Origin: Adiantum capillus-veneris
Taxonomy: Eukaryota > Streptophyta > Polypodiopsida > Polypodiales > Pteridaceae
Assembly: GCA_014529385.2 (NCBI GenBank)
Contig: CM043971.1
Location: 95,271,840 to 95,335,839, forward strand
Reading direction: 5' to 3'
DNA length: 64,000 nucleotides
Shown here piece after piece: positions 45,735 to 58,777 of the stretch (positions within the stretch are counted from its first letter, which is position 1; each line of letters opens with the position of its first letter). The notes below the pieces were generated by a model. It made no database searches and had not been told where the DNA came from. It was given only the letters and a program-made list of their open reading frames with translations. The position numbers were made by a program, and so were the translations under genes.

Positions 45735-46024
45735 CTACCCTACACCTAACTGCTTGCAAAAATGCGCAAAGCTTTCTGAGGGAAGTCCTTTTGTAAGTAG
45801 ATCAGCAGGATTTTCTGTGGTGTGAACTTTGACAAGCTGAATTTGCTTATCCTCGAGCATTTCCCTGATGAAATGATACTTCACATCCACATGCTTTGTC
45901 TTTGAGTGATAAACTGGATTGCCAATTGTATAGCACTTTGACTATCACAATATAACACAGGCATCTCTTCTTTGATTCCCAAATCTGTTACTAGTCGATT
46001 AAGCCAAATTGATTCTTTGCATGC
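45735..46024 (-). pseudogene. pol: Element E RNase H, C-terminal tail
   Basis: It follows a TAG at 46025-46027 in the same frame (ACKESIWLNRLVTDLG). About 30 codons on, a one-base loss shifts the frame. The family ending (ENPADLLTKGLP, then a stop at 45735) is readable only in the shifted frame. It completes the RNase H and C-terminal part of copia pol. Confidence 0.85.
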
Positions 46025-49000
46025 CTATGATGCTGCAACATATTCAGCCTCTGTAGTAGACTGAGTAACACAATCTTGTAATCTAGAACGCCATGATACT
46101 GCTCCACCAGCCAATGTAAAGACATACCCTGACGTAGACCTTCGGTTGTCTAAGTCACCTGCATAATCTGAGTCTGTAAAACCCTTTACACTTAGCTCCT
46201 GACTCCCATAGCATATACGCATACTCTTTGTAGCTTTCAGGTATCTCAATATTCCTTTCACTGCCTCCCAATGTTTCTTGCCTGGGTTTGACATGTATCG
46301 ACTTACTACTCCCACTGCAAATGCAATGTCTAGGCGAGTAGCAATCATTGCATACATCAAACTACCCACTGCAGACGCATATGGAATCTTATCCATTTCA
46401 GCCTGTTCTTCCTCAGACACAGGACAATCTTGTTTGCTAAGTTTCACATATGGTGGCAATGGAACACTCAATGCCTTTCCCTTCTCCATATTGAAACGTT
46501 GCAAAACCTTGTCAATATACTCTGTTTGAGATAACCAAATCAACTTCTTTGATCTGTCTCTCTCAATGCGCATACCAAGTATATGACTTGCCTCACCCAT
46601 GTCTTTCATGTCAAACGATTTTGCCATCTTTGACTTCAAAGCTGAAATTTCTTCCAAGTGCTTGCTAGCAATCAACATGTCATCCACATACAAAATAAGG
46701 ATCAGCCAACTGCCATCCTTACCCTTCTTTGTATATAGACAGTGATCGAACTCACTACGTTTGTAGCCTTGAGAAAGCATAAACTTGTGGAATTTATGGT
46801 ACCATGCCCTTGGTGATTGTTTTAAGCCATAAAGACTCTTTAACAATTGGCATACCCAATCTTCCTTGCCTTTCTCAACAAACCCTTCTGGCTGCTGCAT
46901 GTAAATTTCCACATCTAAATCACCATGCAAGAATGTTGTCTTGACATCCATTTGGTGCAACACCAAATCTAATATGGCAACCAATGCAAGAAAGCATCTC
47001 AATGTAGTCATCTTGACCACCGGAGAGAAGACTTCATCAAAGTCAATGCCTTGTTCTTGCTTAAAGCCCTTGGCAACAAGCCTTGCTTTGTACTTTGGCT
47101 GACTATCATGAGCGGTGATCTTATACCTGTAAACCCATTTACAAGGTAGAGACTTTTTGCCCTGTGGTAATTTAACTAGCTTCCATGTCCGGTTTTTATG
47201 CAGAGCTGTCATCTCTGACTGCATGGCCAATTGCCAATTCCCGGAGTCCTTCATTTGCACTGCTTCCTTGTAACATGAAGGCTCATTGCAATCAGTCAAC
47301 ATGACATAGTTCATAGATGGAACAAACCTATCAGGAGGTCGCGTGACACGTCCAGATCTACGCACAATAGGTGGCTCAGGCTCAGCCACAACCTGTGGTT
47401 CCAATCTATCCTGTCCTTGCTCCTCTTGAGCGCTGACATTTTGTCTTGCACGTGCAGGTCCATCTTCTTGGAAGACAACTCTTCTAATCTCCTCAACCCT
47501 CTCTGGTTTAGAATGATATTTGGATTCATTAAAGTGAACATCATTGCTGCGGACAACCTTTCTCGATTCGGGATCCCAAAGTCTGTACCCCATCTCACCA
47601 AAATTACCATAGCCTAGAAAGATGCACTTTCTACTCTTTGGCTCAAGTTTGTTCCTAAATTCCTTTGGAACGTGAGTATATGCCTCACAGTCAAAGACTC
47701 TGAGATGCTTGTATGAGGGCATTTTGCCTGACCATACCATCTCTGGCATTGAATCCTTCTGCAAAACCTTGCTAGGAGATCTATTTACAAGATGAACAGC
47801 TGTTGATACAGCTTCAGCCCAAAACCCATTTGGCAGTTGTGCATTAGACAACATACTTCTGACCTTCTCTTGTATGGTCCTATTCATCCTCTCAGCAACA
47901 CCATTTTGAGGAGGATTGTAAGGAGCAGTAAGTTCACGTTTTATACCTTTTGACTCACAAAAGTCCTGAAAGGCCTTTGAAACATACTCTCCACCATTGT
48001 CAGTGCGTAAGCATTTAAGCTTCTTTCCACTCTGATTCTTCACAAGTGTCACAAACGTTTTGAAAACACTAAACACTTCATCCTTGTGCTTGAGAAAGTA
48101 AACCCATACTTTCCTCGAGTAATCATCTCTAAATGTCATAAAGTAAGAAGCTCCCCCTAGAGATAGGTTAGGCATAGGTCCACACAAATCACTATGAACA
48201 AGTGCCAACTGTGTATCTCTTCTACTGCTTCTATGCTTATGTGGCTGCTGTGTTTGCTTACCATACAGACAATGTTCACAGAATTCAAAATCATTAAATG
48301 AAAAGCCAGGCAAATAACCAGAACGAGACAAGATTTCCATTCCCTTCTTGGACATATGTCCTAACCGGCTATGCCACAAAGAAACGTTCGGCTGCTCGGT
48401 TACATTGATTACATTTTTAGAGACATTTGATACATAAATCATGTAAAGTCCTCCAGACTTTACTCCATGTGCTACTGTCATAGAACCCTTGGATATCTTC
48501 CACATGTTCTGTCCAAAAGTGGTGACGTAGCCAGCATCATCAAGTAAACCTGTGCTGATCAAGCTCTTTGTAATTGCGGGAACATGTCTCACATTCTTCA
48601 GCGTGAAAGAAGAGCCATTCTGAAACTTCAATTGAACATCTCCAACACCTAAGATCTCACATGTCTTCCCATTGCCTAGCCGAGCATGATCTTTAGTGGT
48701 CACATAAGAAGTAAACCACTCCTTGTTTGGAGACACATGAAGTGATGCCCCTGAGTCTATAATCCAGCCACTCAGTGCATTTCCATCAGATGTTGTAAGA
48801 AGAGCTGAGTCCATTGTATTCTTCAAGAAGTAGATGTCTCCTGACACTAGACTGTCATCCTCTGCAACAGTGTTTGTCACATTTATTTCTTGAATCTTCA
48901 CTGAGGACTTGTTCTTCTCACCATGGTCTTCAGCTTTCTCTTTGCCTTTTTCTGCTTTCCATTCTCTGCAGTCTCTTTTCATGTGACCCTTCTTGCCACA

Positions 49001-49711
49001 ATGGTAGCATTCTATGTCACTCTTGCCTTTAGCACTGCGAGACTTGCTACGAGACTGATTCCTCTTTCCACCTTTGTACTTTTCTTTGGTCCTTCCCCTG
49101 ACAACTAAGGCTGTTCCTTTGCCTTTGTCCATTGTCTTTCTATTGGTTTCTTCAATAAGCAGACTTCCTTCTACACCTGCTATGTTCAAACCATCTGGAG
49201 GTGCAGAATTACTCAAAGCTGTGCGAAAAGTGTCCCAACTTTCCAGCAATGTGATCAACAGGAACATCTCTCTAACAAGTTCATCAAACTTGACACCTTG
49301 AGCTGTCAACTGACTGTAGATTGTGTTGAATTCATTCAGATGATTGGACATAGGTGTCCCTTCTTTCATCTTCAAGTCAACAAGCTTCTTAAGCCAGTAT
49401 ACCTGTGAAGCTGCACTCTGCTTCTCATAAAGATCACTCAGCTTTAACCATGCTTGATAAGCCGACATCTCGTCTGCTACATTGAAGTAAACGCTTTCTG
49501 CCAAAGTCAGCATAATGGTAGAAAGTGCCAATTCATCTATTTCGCTCCATTCATCTTCGTCCATATCTTCTAGTTTTATCCCCTTGAGCTTTATAGGTTT
49601 TATCTGCTTCTTTTGTACCAACACATGCCAAATCTACTTCTTCCACAATGGGAAATTGGTTCCATCCAGCTTCTTGATATTGTAAAGAGCAGTGTCCTGT
49701 GATCCAGCCAT
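46025..49711 (-). CDS. gag-pol: Element E copia gag-pol polyprotein (interrupted)
   Basis: The true start is the ATG at 49711 (MAGSQDTALYN), which matches copia Gag starts. A TAG at 49634-49636 (codon 26) breaks it, and the long open frame then runs from 49633. Domains (numbered from 49624): Gag capsid about 20-165; zinc knuckle CYHCGKKGHMKRDC 206-219; protease WIIDSGASLH with D290; integrase zinc motif H418, H423, C449, C452; integrase D479, D542, E578 (D-x35-E); RT with LYVDDMLIAS; RNase H with TDSDYAGD. It ends at TAG 46025. All catalytic residues are present. It encodes its own particle, replication and integration enzymes. Confidence 0.95.
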
Positions 49712-50792
49712 AGCTACGCTTCACAGTAGTTTACTTTCCTGGGAAAAATTCGGCAGAGTTTCCCCTATAAACTGACCTCCGAACCAATATCAACTTGTCA
49801 AATGAACCAAGAAAGCTTCAGATTCTGCAAAAATTTTGGCAGAGTCTCCTTTGTAAAATGGATCTGGTGTACTAAAAAACAGACCAAAAAACAGCTCAAA
49901 AAACACTGTTTCTATGACACTGTAAGCTGCGGGTAAACCTGTCCTGCACCTGTACTGTCTCTCACTGTCCTGTCACTGTCCTGTAAGCATAGACTGCGAT
50001 AATGCCTCAACAGCAGTAAAGCAAAGATGCAATCCCAATTGTCTAACTCACAGTCAATACATCCTAGCTGCCTATCTAAGGGTGCTCGAGGGATCGCTCC
50101 AAGACCTGTATCACCGAAAGGATCTCAACATTCGAGAATCCCCCAGCTCAATAAAACCTCACTCGACCCTCAACAAAGGCTGCAGTAAATCTAACAGTAC
50201 GTAGACTTCCCACAAAGTCATACATCCACAAATTTCCCACTGTATGCTGTAACCGCTGCGGCGGTTGTTTGCTGCGTGACTCACAGCCAGCAAACCCTCA
50301 ACAGACATACATCATCTCTGACAATACATCCCATGTGGAAGTACCTGCAATGTCAAGATGAAATCTGGAGTATCAAGCAGCAAACACAAGCTACCTGATG
50401 AACTAGTGGATGTCGCCTACAGTCTGTGTGTAGATGCGCCCATGTCGTATGTGACGCGCCTCCAAGAACTGTGAGCCGTCCTTCGATGTGTAGATAGCCA
50501 CAAATCAACACTCTGGGAGTGTCGATATCCTCAGCACCTACAGTCGTAGGCCGAAAACCCCAAATTTGCAGAGTCGGATCTGCACCCGTCGAGACCACGT
50601 AGTCGAAAATGGCCTGCGCAAACCTTTGTCGAAGCCGAACGGTGGCCGAGATGTCCTCAGAATGAAATTCTGACAGCAGCATGCCCTTCGGGCACACCCA
50701 CGAGATTTGGGGCCGTGTCTTCGCCTGTCGAATTTCACTCCAATCTGAGCTGGTGACTCTAGCCTCCTGCAGTGCTGCCTCGAGCCTCGATC

Positions 50793-50807
50793 TAAGCTCT
50801 GATACCA
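50793..50807 (-). other. Primer-binding site of element E (iMet-tRNA)
   Basis: The - strand reads TGGTATCAGAGCTTA, the standard plant copia primer site, two bases from the LTR. Confidence 0.92.
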
Positions 50808-50809
50808 GT

Positions 50810-51001
50810 TGAAGGAGTACGAGCGGAAGTGCGATGCGAGAGAGAGTGCGAGAAGAAGAGCACGACGATATGGTGAACTCGCTCTACTGTAATGTGTAGA
50901 GCATAGTGAGTTCTTATTAGGTTTTTACAAAAGAATATGTGTACATACCTGGCGGCCCGCCCACTTACCTGGGCGACCACATTGGGCTTTATACCCCAAC
51001 A
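50810..51001 (-). repeat. 5' LTR of element E
   Basis: 192 bp, two differences from 45454-45645, followed by the CTTGG duplication at 51002-51006. Between it and the gag start (49712-50792) is about 1.1 kb of leader with no supported ORF. Confidence 0.95.
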
Positions 51002-53261
51002 CTTGGTAGTCCCGAATCCTAACATTGTAGACAAGTGGGGATTAATGGGCACAAAAGCAAAAATAGACGAGGAACAAGAGGAAAAGGCACCAACAATGAA
51101 CTTACCTAATGCGAGGTTAAGGCGAGAAAACGAAACGTGGAGCTTCATCATGGATAATGTCTACTTGGGGTTATACAAGTATAATAATGGAGAGCAAGAT
51201 CTCTATTATAGATGCAAGGAACCCTACATCGGAGAGATGATTCAGCGGAAAAAACTTTATGTCTTCACCTACACAGAGGGAGCGGAAACGAAAATTGCCG
51301 CATACGACAAGTATGGAAGACGATACGCAACAATCGATAAAAAAGAGTTGGAAGGATATATGTACTTTGGGGGGCCACTTCATCAGTATTATGTCACTCC
51401 AAGCCCACTAAGACCAGCACCTACAATTGTCGTTCCAGAACCAGTGACCACAAGTGGAGGGAGGACTCATGTAGCTAATTCTTTCAGTCGACCTCATTAT
51501 TCGATGCCAAGCCCCATGGGAACGTTACATTCCAGAGAATCAATGGCTACGAATCGAGGTAGTGCGGTTCCTATCTCTACACATACGGCAGTAGGTCTGA
51601 CATTTGCAGCCACCCCATCACATTTGCCTCCTAGTAGTAGATTTGGGGCAGAAGAGCCAGCGAGAGCAACCTACGGCCTCCATGATGCACGAGAACGATT
51701 AAGTCGAGACACGGGAGCAATGAGACTGATCGCAGACCATAGACGGATTAGGCCATCCCAAGTAGCAAAGTGTATGCCGAAAAAGTATAGATGATCGGGG
51801 GATCCATATGCCCGTGTATCGCTCTTCAAGCAAGTCTTAAGAGCAAAACAGATCACTGATTTCCATACTCAATATGAGGGATTCAGGCTGACCTTGGAAG
51901 GGACGGCCTTAACCTTGTTTCAACCTTTGAACCCTGAAACGTGTCTGAATATTGAACATTTATTGCGCGAGTTCGCGGAATTATTCTCAAAACGGAGTAT
52001 AAAGCATAATACTGTATCGCAGATATATGCTTTTAAACAAAGGGAGAATGAAAAAGTGAAGGAAGCAACCTTGAGATTCAAGCAATACATTGAGAGGTGC
52101 CCGAGGAGGGAATTATCGCAGGACGAGAGATTGTTTGTGCTCTTTGTTGAAGGACTTAGGAATGAAACCTTGAAAAAGGACCTTCACTTGAAGGCCTGTA
52201 GCACATTTCAACAGGTTACAAGGGAAGCGTTATATCTTGTCGATAACTGCAAAGCATATGGAGAAGTGTCAGAGGATACTGACTCAGTACCCACTGGCTC
52301 TTCATCGATTAAAAGTGAACCCTCTACCAAGAAAGATGCTCAGGCATCCTTGATGCCGACAGCGGACCAAATGATAGAGGAGGTAACTAAGAGAATGTAG
52401 CAACAAATGAGATCAAATCCGGTGATGAGACAATCTCAAACAAGGAAGTGTGACATATGTGGGGGGGATCATCCGACACCGTGGTGCACACAACAGTCGA
52501 AAGCACCAATTGGGAATGGACGAGTACTGAAATGGTGCGCCATAGAGCAAAAATGGACAAATCATAGCACGGAAGAGTGTTTTTATAACAAAAACTATGT
52601 GAGGGAAAGACCGTATGGACCTCCAGCAGGACCATCCCAACCACCTCCTCCAAGATATCAAGTTGGACCCAATATGAATATGGTAGCAGGAGCAGATAGA
52701 CCTCAACCTGTGCTGGGTCAACAACCTCTGTTACCACAGGAAAATAGAGCCATGATTAGGTATGCTCAACCTTGTGAAGCATCACCAGGAACAAATAGTA
52801 CACTTCAAGTTTCTTATTATGAGGAACCGAATGAGCCTTACGTAACAAAACTTGAATCACAAATGTACGCAGACGAAGCCTATCAACCATGTGGAAATAG
52901 CGAGGGTATGGCACCACCAACATATGTAGCACAACCTTCGAGAGATCAATATTTGGTAGACAAAAGAGCGTTAATGTTCATTGCGAACCAGAATTACAAA
53001 CCAAGAGGATATCCTAATAGAGTAGGGCAACCTATGGGACCACCTCCTCAAAATCAACCACCAATTGGACAGTGCTATAATTGTGGAAGTACAGATCATT
53101 GGGAGTATAACTGCCTCTTCAAAGGTGAAAGAGTGAAAATTTTTGGGTTTTGTGACGGATGTGGTGTGAATCACATATTGCCAGATTGCCCAAAGAATTC
53201 GGACAACAAGGGGAAAGCAACTATGAATATTGTGGGGGTGATACCAAGTGCAAGCAGCTGA
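51002..53261 (+). pseudogene. gag: Element C Gag, main part
   Basis: A continuous frame broken by TGA at 51792, TAG at 52398 and TGA at 53259. The capsid-like region (about 51830-52290) includes SLFKQVLR, LFVLFVEGLRNETLKKDL and YLVDNCKAYGE. Four Cys/His knuckles follow: CDICGGDHPTPWC, an atypical WCAIEQKWTNHSTEEC, CYNCGSTDHWEYNC and CDGCGVNHILPDC. The set, including the atypical WC...HST-EC, parallels the four knuckles of element B. It is the RNA-binding and capsid protein of the element, now inactive. Confidence 0.85.
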
Positions 53262-53276
53262 TCAGAAACCGATCCC

Positions 53277-54299
53277 ATGATCCAAATCAATGCGATAACC
53301 AGAGCCCAAGCCAGAGACTTAGGGAAAAACGAGCCCTTGGAGGAAAAGGTCGAGTTGCCAATACCCACAAAAAATGAGAGTTTATCCGTGAGAACCCAGC
53401 GAAAATCTTGGAAGGCGAAACGAGACAGAATGAAAACAAGAAGGTTGAAAACCCAAATTGCCATGCAAAACGAATTGCATGAAACAAAGGAGCAACTGAA
53501 ACAAGCGAGAGAGAGTAAAATTGTTGAGGTTAACAACAAGCCGAGGAAAGCGTTCTCAAAGGGATCAGTCTTGGTTGAGAAAGTGCTAGAGCCGTTAGAT
53601 GCTCTATTGCAAGCGTACAAAGCAAGGCTAAAAACAAACCAAACCTTAGAGCAGAGATGGTTAACTTATCCTCAACCAGAAGTGGAAACGAAGCGTTTGG
53701 AAATGCGTAAACACCTCATTGAAATAGCCCAGGCGTTGATGGAACCTAAGATGGTTAGAACCCTAGAACAAGAAGTGTTGATTCACAAAGAGAGAGAAAA
53801 ACTAAAATTCGATGAATTAAAACAAGTAAACGGACCCACGCCTGAAACGATATTGTCACTGGATCATCGGGTGGTGCCGAACACGACTGATGATGCTAAA
53901 TCAATGACGATAATGCCAATTCCAGAAGTTGAAGAACAATGGCTATAACACTTATGGGAAACCATTAGAAACAGAAAGAACGGAAGCGCAACGTTACAGT
54001 CTGCTCCAATTCCTGAGATTAAAATGAATAACGGATTTTATCCAGCCAATATACAATCACTATATGGGGATGCGGGAACGGAGATTTCGGTGGAAAGCAA
54101 AGCCCAATCCTTGAAAACCCTTCCTTCATTTATAGGTGAACATGAGGCACAATCGGAGATAAGGTTAGTTCCATCTTAGATGAGAACTATTCCACATATG
54201 TTTGACTCAAAAAGTCTTCAAGAGATGCTATCGACACCTATAACATGCATAATCACGCTGTCAGAACTCTTGAGAGTCAGACCACAATTATAGGAAGAC
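53277..54299 (+). pseudogene. Element C linker between Gag knuckles and protease
   Basis: Same frame as gag. It is a Lys/Glu-rich, helix-prone stretch (LRTRKSW..., ETKEQLKQARESK), probably coiled coil. Stops: TAA 53946, TAG 54177, TAG 54291. No enzymatic motif. A similar long charged linker separates knuckles and protease in element B. Confidence 0.6.
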
Positions 54300-55631
54300 A
54301 TGGGGAAACATTTGGAGCACAAAGGAATAAAGATTCCTCTTCAGAAAAACCCTACGGGAGACGAGAACAAAACGGAGAGTCAACCCAAATCCCAACCAGT
54401 GCCCATAAACAAGGTCGAAGATTACAGTGAAGGCGAGGAGGGTAATACAACCTTACCTGTTGAATATCAAGATATAAAAACGATAGCTATCCTGGGCAGT
54501 GGAGCGGGAGTGGCGATTGCTACAAAGCAAATCTGGGAGAAATGGGGCCGTCCAGCTCTCAGGAAAACGAGAATGAAACTGAAACTCGCAGATGGGTATG
54601 TAGAGAGACCATTGGGAATCCTGGACCAGATAGTTGTAACTTCGTGTGGAATTAACTATGAGCACACCTTTGCTGTGGTGGATTTCGGGAAAACGAACAA
54701 CTTCAACGTTATTTTGGGACGACCTTTTATGCGTCAACTCAAAATGATACAAGATTGGGGGTATGACCAAATCTACCTAAGGCACGAAGAGCTAATAACA
54801 AAAATCAACATGAAGGATCACAGCTATAGAGACGTTGCAAAAACACCAGTGCAAGAATATAATTCAACCACTGTAAATGAAAAAGAAATACCTGCATGGA
54901 TGCAAACGAAAGCGCATGTCTGGATGTGTGGAGCATCTGATTGTGGAGACATAATCAAAGAGGAATGTGTTTTGGAAAGATCCGTAGAAGACGAGGCTTA
55001 TCTCCCAGAACCTTTCCTAGAACATTTATTTGAGCCATTTGGGTGGACTCAAATATTGTCAACCTTGGACGTGTGTGTTAATGAATGCACACCTACAAAA
55101 TTTTGTGACGAAGACGGGTACGACCTAGTAACATTGCAAATGGCTAGCGTCATCCTTGAGTCAGGATCGGAGAGCGAGGAACAAGAAGAACCACCATGTG
55201 AGACCGAGTGTAAAAGAATAATTGATGAGATATCTGTAGTGAACGATAGGAATCAAACGGAGGAGGAATTCACGAATTCACTGAGCGGTGACCTTCCATC
55301 ACTGGACGATGAAATCCGACTGATAGAGGCTGATGATGAAAGATCAAGTGCGTCAAAGACGAATAGAAAATACAGGCCGAGGCAGGACAAGTTTTACGAG
55401 TTTCCTAACCAAAAACCTAGTCGACAGGAGCGGTATAAATCCAAGAGAACGAGAAAATCAAGGACGAATACGCATAATCCGATGCCACTTCTCAATGACA
55501 GAACGGGATATCTAAAGCTTGTTAAAGCTGATGATTGTGTCAAAGACAAGGTCACTGGATGGTTTATCAAAACTAAACCGTGGAAAAACAACAAGAAGAA
55601 CAGACACGAAAAGCAAACAACTAAGTCGTAG
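54300..55631 (+). pseudogene. Element C protease 1 and downstream region
   Basis: A retropepsin-like domain runs from about 54470 to 54790 with the active-site context ILGSGAGVAIAT and later ILGRPFMRQ. The catalytic Asp expected after IL is Gly, so it cannot be an active protease. Element B has Asp in the same place. The region after it (WMCGASDCG, HLFEPFGW, CDEDGYDL) is shared with D copy 1. It ends at TAG 55629. Confidence 0.8.
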
Positions 55632-55655
55632 AAAGGGGGGGAAACGGGGTCTGGA

Positions 55656-56487
55656 ATGACCAAAACAGAGAGGAAAACGGAGTACAATAAGCTCAAGCGA
55701 ACCCTCAGAGACATATGGACGACTGACTTTGAAACAAATGAGGACACGAGTTCTGACAAGATGGATGCACCGTCCCATTATAAGAAGTATACCATACAAG
55801 ATAGGAAAATCATAGTGCAACAACCAATGAGGGAATTGAAGGAACCGGGTACATCATACAACGATCCTGAAAAAGCCAAACGAATAGATCTAGCGGAGCC
55901 AGGAGAAGATCCAAAACCTGCATATATTGCCACGGATCTTACCGAAGAGGAGGAAAAGCTTTTGGTAGCTACTCTTAAATAGTATAGAGATGTGTTTGCA
56001 TGGTCATACAAAGATCTTAAGGGGGTGGATCCAAGTATCTGTCGACACACAATACCCCTTAAGAATGACGCCAAACCCAGCCGACAACGTCTCTATACTT
56101 ACAATGAAACGTTTGCAAAAAAGATCAATGAGGAGATAGATAAACCTAAAGAGGCAGAGTTTATTTACGAAATTGAGCACACCGATTGGGTTTCACCGAT
56201 TGTGGTGGTCCCGAAGAAAAATGGAAAGTTAAGAGTGTGCGTCAATCTCAAGAAAGTAAATGTTGCTACAATTCGGGACAACTATCCCCTACCCATTACT
56301 GATCATGTAATAGAAAGGGTGGCAGGAAAAGAGGCTTATAGTTTCTTAGATGGCTTTTCGGGTTACAACCAACTCGCAATAAAGCCAGAGGATCAGCACA
56401 AAACGGCTTTCGCAACTGAATGGGATATTTTTGCATACCGGGTAATGGCTTTTGGCTTAACAAATGCACCACCCACATTTCAGAGCT
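55656..56487 (+). pseudogene. pol: Element C reverse transcriptase, N-terminal part
   Basis: Same frame as protease 1, with TAG at 55980. RT motifs: HTDWVSPIVVVPKKNGKLRV, LKKVNVATIRDNYPLP, then SFLDGFSGYNQ and FGLTNAPPTF. The frame is lost at about 56484-56488, where one base is missing; RT continues in the next frame. Confidence 0.88.
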
Positions 56488-57577
56488 GATGGGTCATGTT
56501 TTCAAAGAATATCTAAGACAGTTCTTAGAAATTTACATGGATGACTTGTGCGTTCACTCTCTTGTAAGATTGGAGCACATAGAGCACTTGACCAAGGTGT
56601 TCGAAAAATGCAGACTGTATCGGATTTGCCTGAATCCAAAGAAATGTGTCTTCATGGTAAGACATAGAAAAATATTGGGACATATAGTGTCCAAAAACGG
56701 TATTTCAACAGACATGGAGAAGATCAGTGTCATTGTTGATCTACCACGACCAGTAAAGGTAAAAGAGGTACAGGCATTTATGGGTCATTGTGGATATTAT
56801 CGCAGATTTATCTACTCATACGCTATAATTGTAAAACCACTTTACGCGCTGATAACTAAATTTGAGTGGACGGATGAGTGCAAGAAAGCTTTTCAAACTT
56901 TGAAGCAGAGGTTAATTTCCGCTCCAATTTTGAAGGCTCCGGATTGGGAAAAGATATTTCACATCCACGTAGATGCATCATCGTATGCAATAGGATGCAT
57001 ACTTGCACAACCTGGAGAGAACAACATGGATTTTCCAATAAGTTACTCCATTAGACAACTGAACAATGCGGAGAAGAATTACACAACAACTGAGAGAGAG
57101 GGTTTGGGGATGGTCTATGCGGTGAAAACGTTTAGACACTACTTACTTTCCAATAAATTTGTATTCTTCGTTGATCACCAAGCACTGTTGTACTTAGTAA
57201 ACAAACCTTGCAGTACTGGGAGAATTGTTCGATGGTTCATCATACTACTTGAGTTTGACTTCGCGGTAGTAGTCAAGAAAGGAACTACACACCAAAGAGT
57301 GGATCATTTATCTAGAATGATGCATGGAAAAAACCATGTAGGAGTTGATGATGATTTGCCAGATGCGTATCTTTTCAACATAGAAATGGTTCCAATATGG
57401 AGCGAGGATGTAATTCCTTTGCTGACTATCAGGTCATTGAATGTGACAAGACAACCATCTACCATTGCAGCATCCAGATCATTGGTAATGTTGGCAGGCA
57501 GGCTATACAAACAGGGATCGGATCAAATCCTTAGGCTTTGTGTTGAATCGAGTGAACGGGAATTGTACCTAAACTAA
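56488..57577 (+). pseudogene. pol: Element C reverse transcriptase C-terminus and RNase H
   Basis: The RT active site is IYMDDLCVHS, with YMDD rather than the usual plant gypsy FIDD. The thumb (FMGHCGYYRRFI) and one RNase H (HIHVDASSYAIGCILAQ, TTEREGLGMVYA) follow, with no second RNase H, so C is not of the Tat lineage. It ends at TAA 57575-57577, just inside the first integrase zinc motif. Confidence 0.88.
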
Positions 57578-58762
57578 GCTCATGTACAAACAACGGGGAT
57601 TCACAATGGGCAGGCACAGATGTATCAAAGATTGATGAGAATAGGTGTGTTTTGTCCAAAAATGTGACATAGTGTTCATATGCATATCAAATCTTGCGTT
57701 AGATGCACGCTTCAAAAGCCAATAGAGCACGCGACTTTGTTCAGATTATCTGTAGCACCCCGATGGAGTAAATACATTGTTGAATACCTCACCACCAGGA
57801 TACTTCCTGAAGGGATAAGTAGATCACGTATCAAAACGATCACGAAAGAGGCAAAAAACTATGTACTGATTAAGGACACTCTTTACAAGAGGGGAAAAGA
57901 CAATCGATTAAGAATGTGCGCGACTCAAGAGGAATACATTCCTATCTTAGAGCAAGCACACGGCGAACAAGCTGGTGGACATTTCTCATCTGACAAAAGG
58001 GCGAAAGCAATCCTGATTGCAGGCATACGGTGGCCTACACTATTCATGGACGCTGAAGAGTTTGTGAAACGATGTGATGATTGCCAAAAAACAAAAATTC
58101 CTAGAGCAAGAGATGATATGCCCTTAAGGCCAATGATGGGGGCAAGAGCGTTTGCGAAATGGGGAATAGATTTTGTAGGACCGATAGCGCCTCCGAGATA
58201 TAAAACGTACGCTCAATACATTATTGTGGCAACAGGTTATCTAACAAAGTGGGTGGAAGCTAAAGCAACAACCAGAAATGATGCAAAAACGACAGCACAC
58301 TTTTTGTATGAGAACATTTTCACCAGATATGGCTTACCAATCGAGCTAGTGAGTGATAGAGGAACTCACTTCATCAATGAGGTGATCGAATTCCTATTGG
58401 ACGAATTCATGGTAATTCACAAGAAGTCCGCTCCCTATCACCCACAAGCGAACGGCCAAGAAAAAAGTACGAATAAGATTTTGGTGACAATTCTCACCAA
58501 AATTGTTGGCGAATCGAGAGCTGACTGGGATCAAAAGCTGCATTCAGCTTTATGGGCATATAGAGTAGCTTACAAAACATCACTCGGAACGACTCCATTC
58601 AACATGGTTTATGGAATTCAAGCGATTTTGCCACTTGAATTTCTTATCCCCACGCTTCGGGTCGCAAAACAATTAGAATGGACAGGTCATGAATTATCCA
58701 ATCAAGTAGATGTCCTGGAAAAACTGGATGAAACTAGATCGAGAGCCGTTGCATCAATCTAA
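57578..58762 (+). pseudogene. pol: Element C integrase with two tandem H-H-C-C motifs
   Basis: The first motif has H at 57581 and 57602 and C at 57695 and 57704, with a TGA at 57665. The second has H at 57959 and 57980 and C at 58073 and 58082. Both have the spacing H-x6-H-x30-C-x2-C and similar lead-ins (LYK-x-G-x-D-x-x-LR). The core follows: D in KWGIDFVGP and D in LVSDRGTHF. The position 36 residues on, where Glu is expected, is Lys (58463-58465), preceded by Glu. It ends at TAA 58760. The integrase is inactive as it stands. Confidence 0.85.
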
Positions 58763-58777
58763 GCGCAAAAACAAAAC

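Larger units (their letters stand above)
45454..51001 (-). mobile_element. Element E: Ty1/copia LTR retrotransposon
   Basis: 5548 bp. LTRs of 192 bp differ at two positions. CTTGG duplicates at 45449-45453 and 51002-51006. It has an iMet primer site, a purine tract and one gag-pol frame in copia order (Gag, protease, integrase, RT, RNase H). Two stop codons and one frameshift disable it, but it is otherwise complete. It inserted into the gag of C. Confidence 0.96.
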
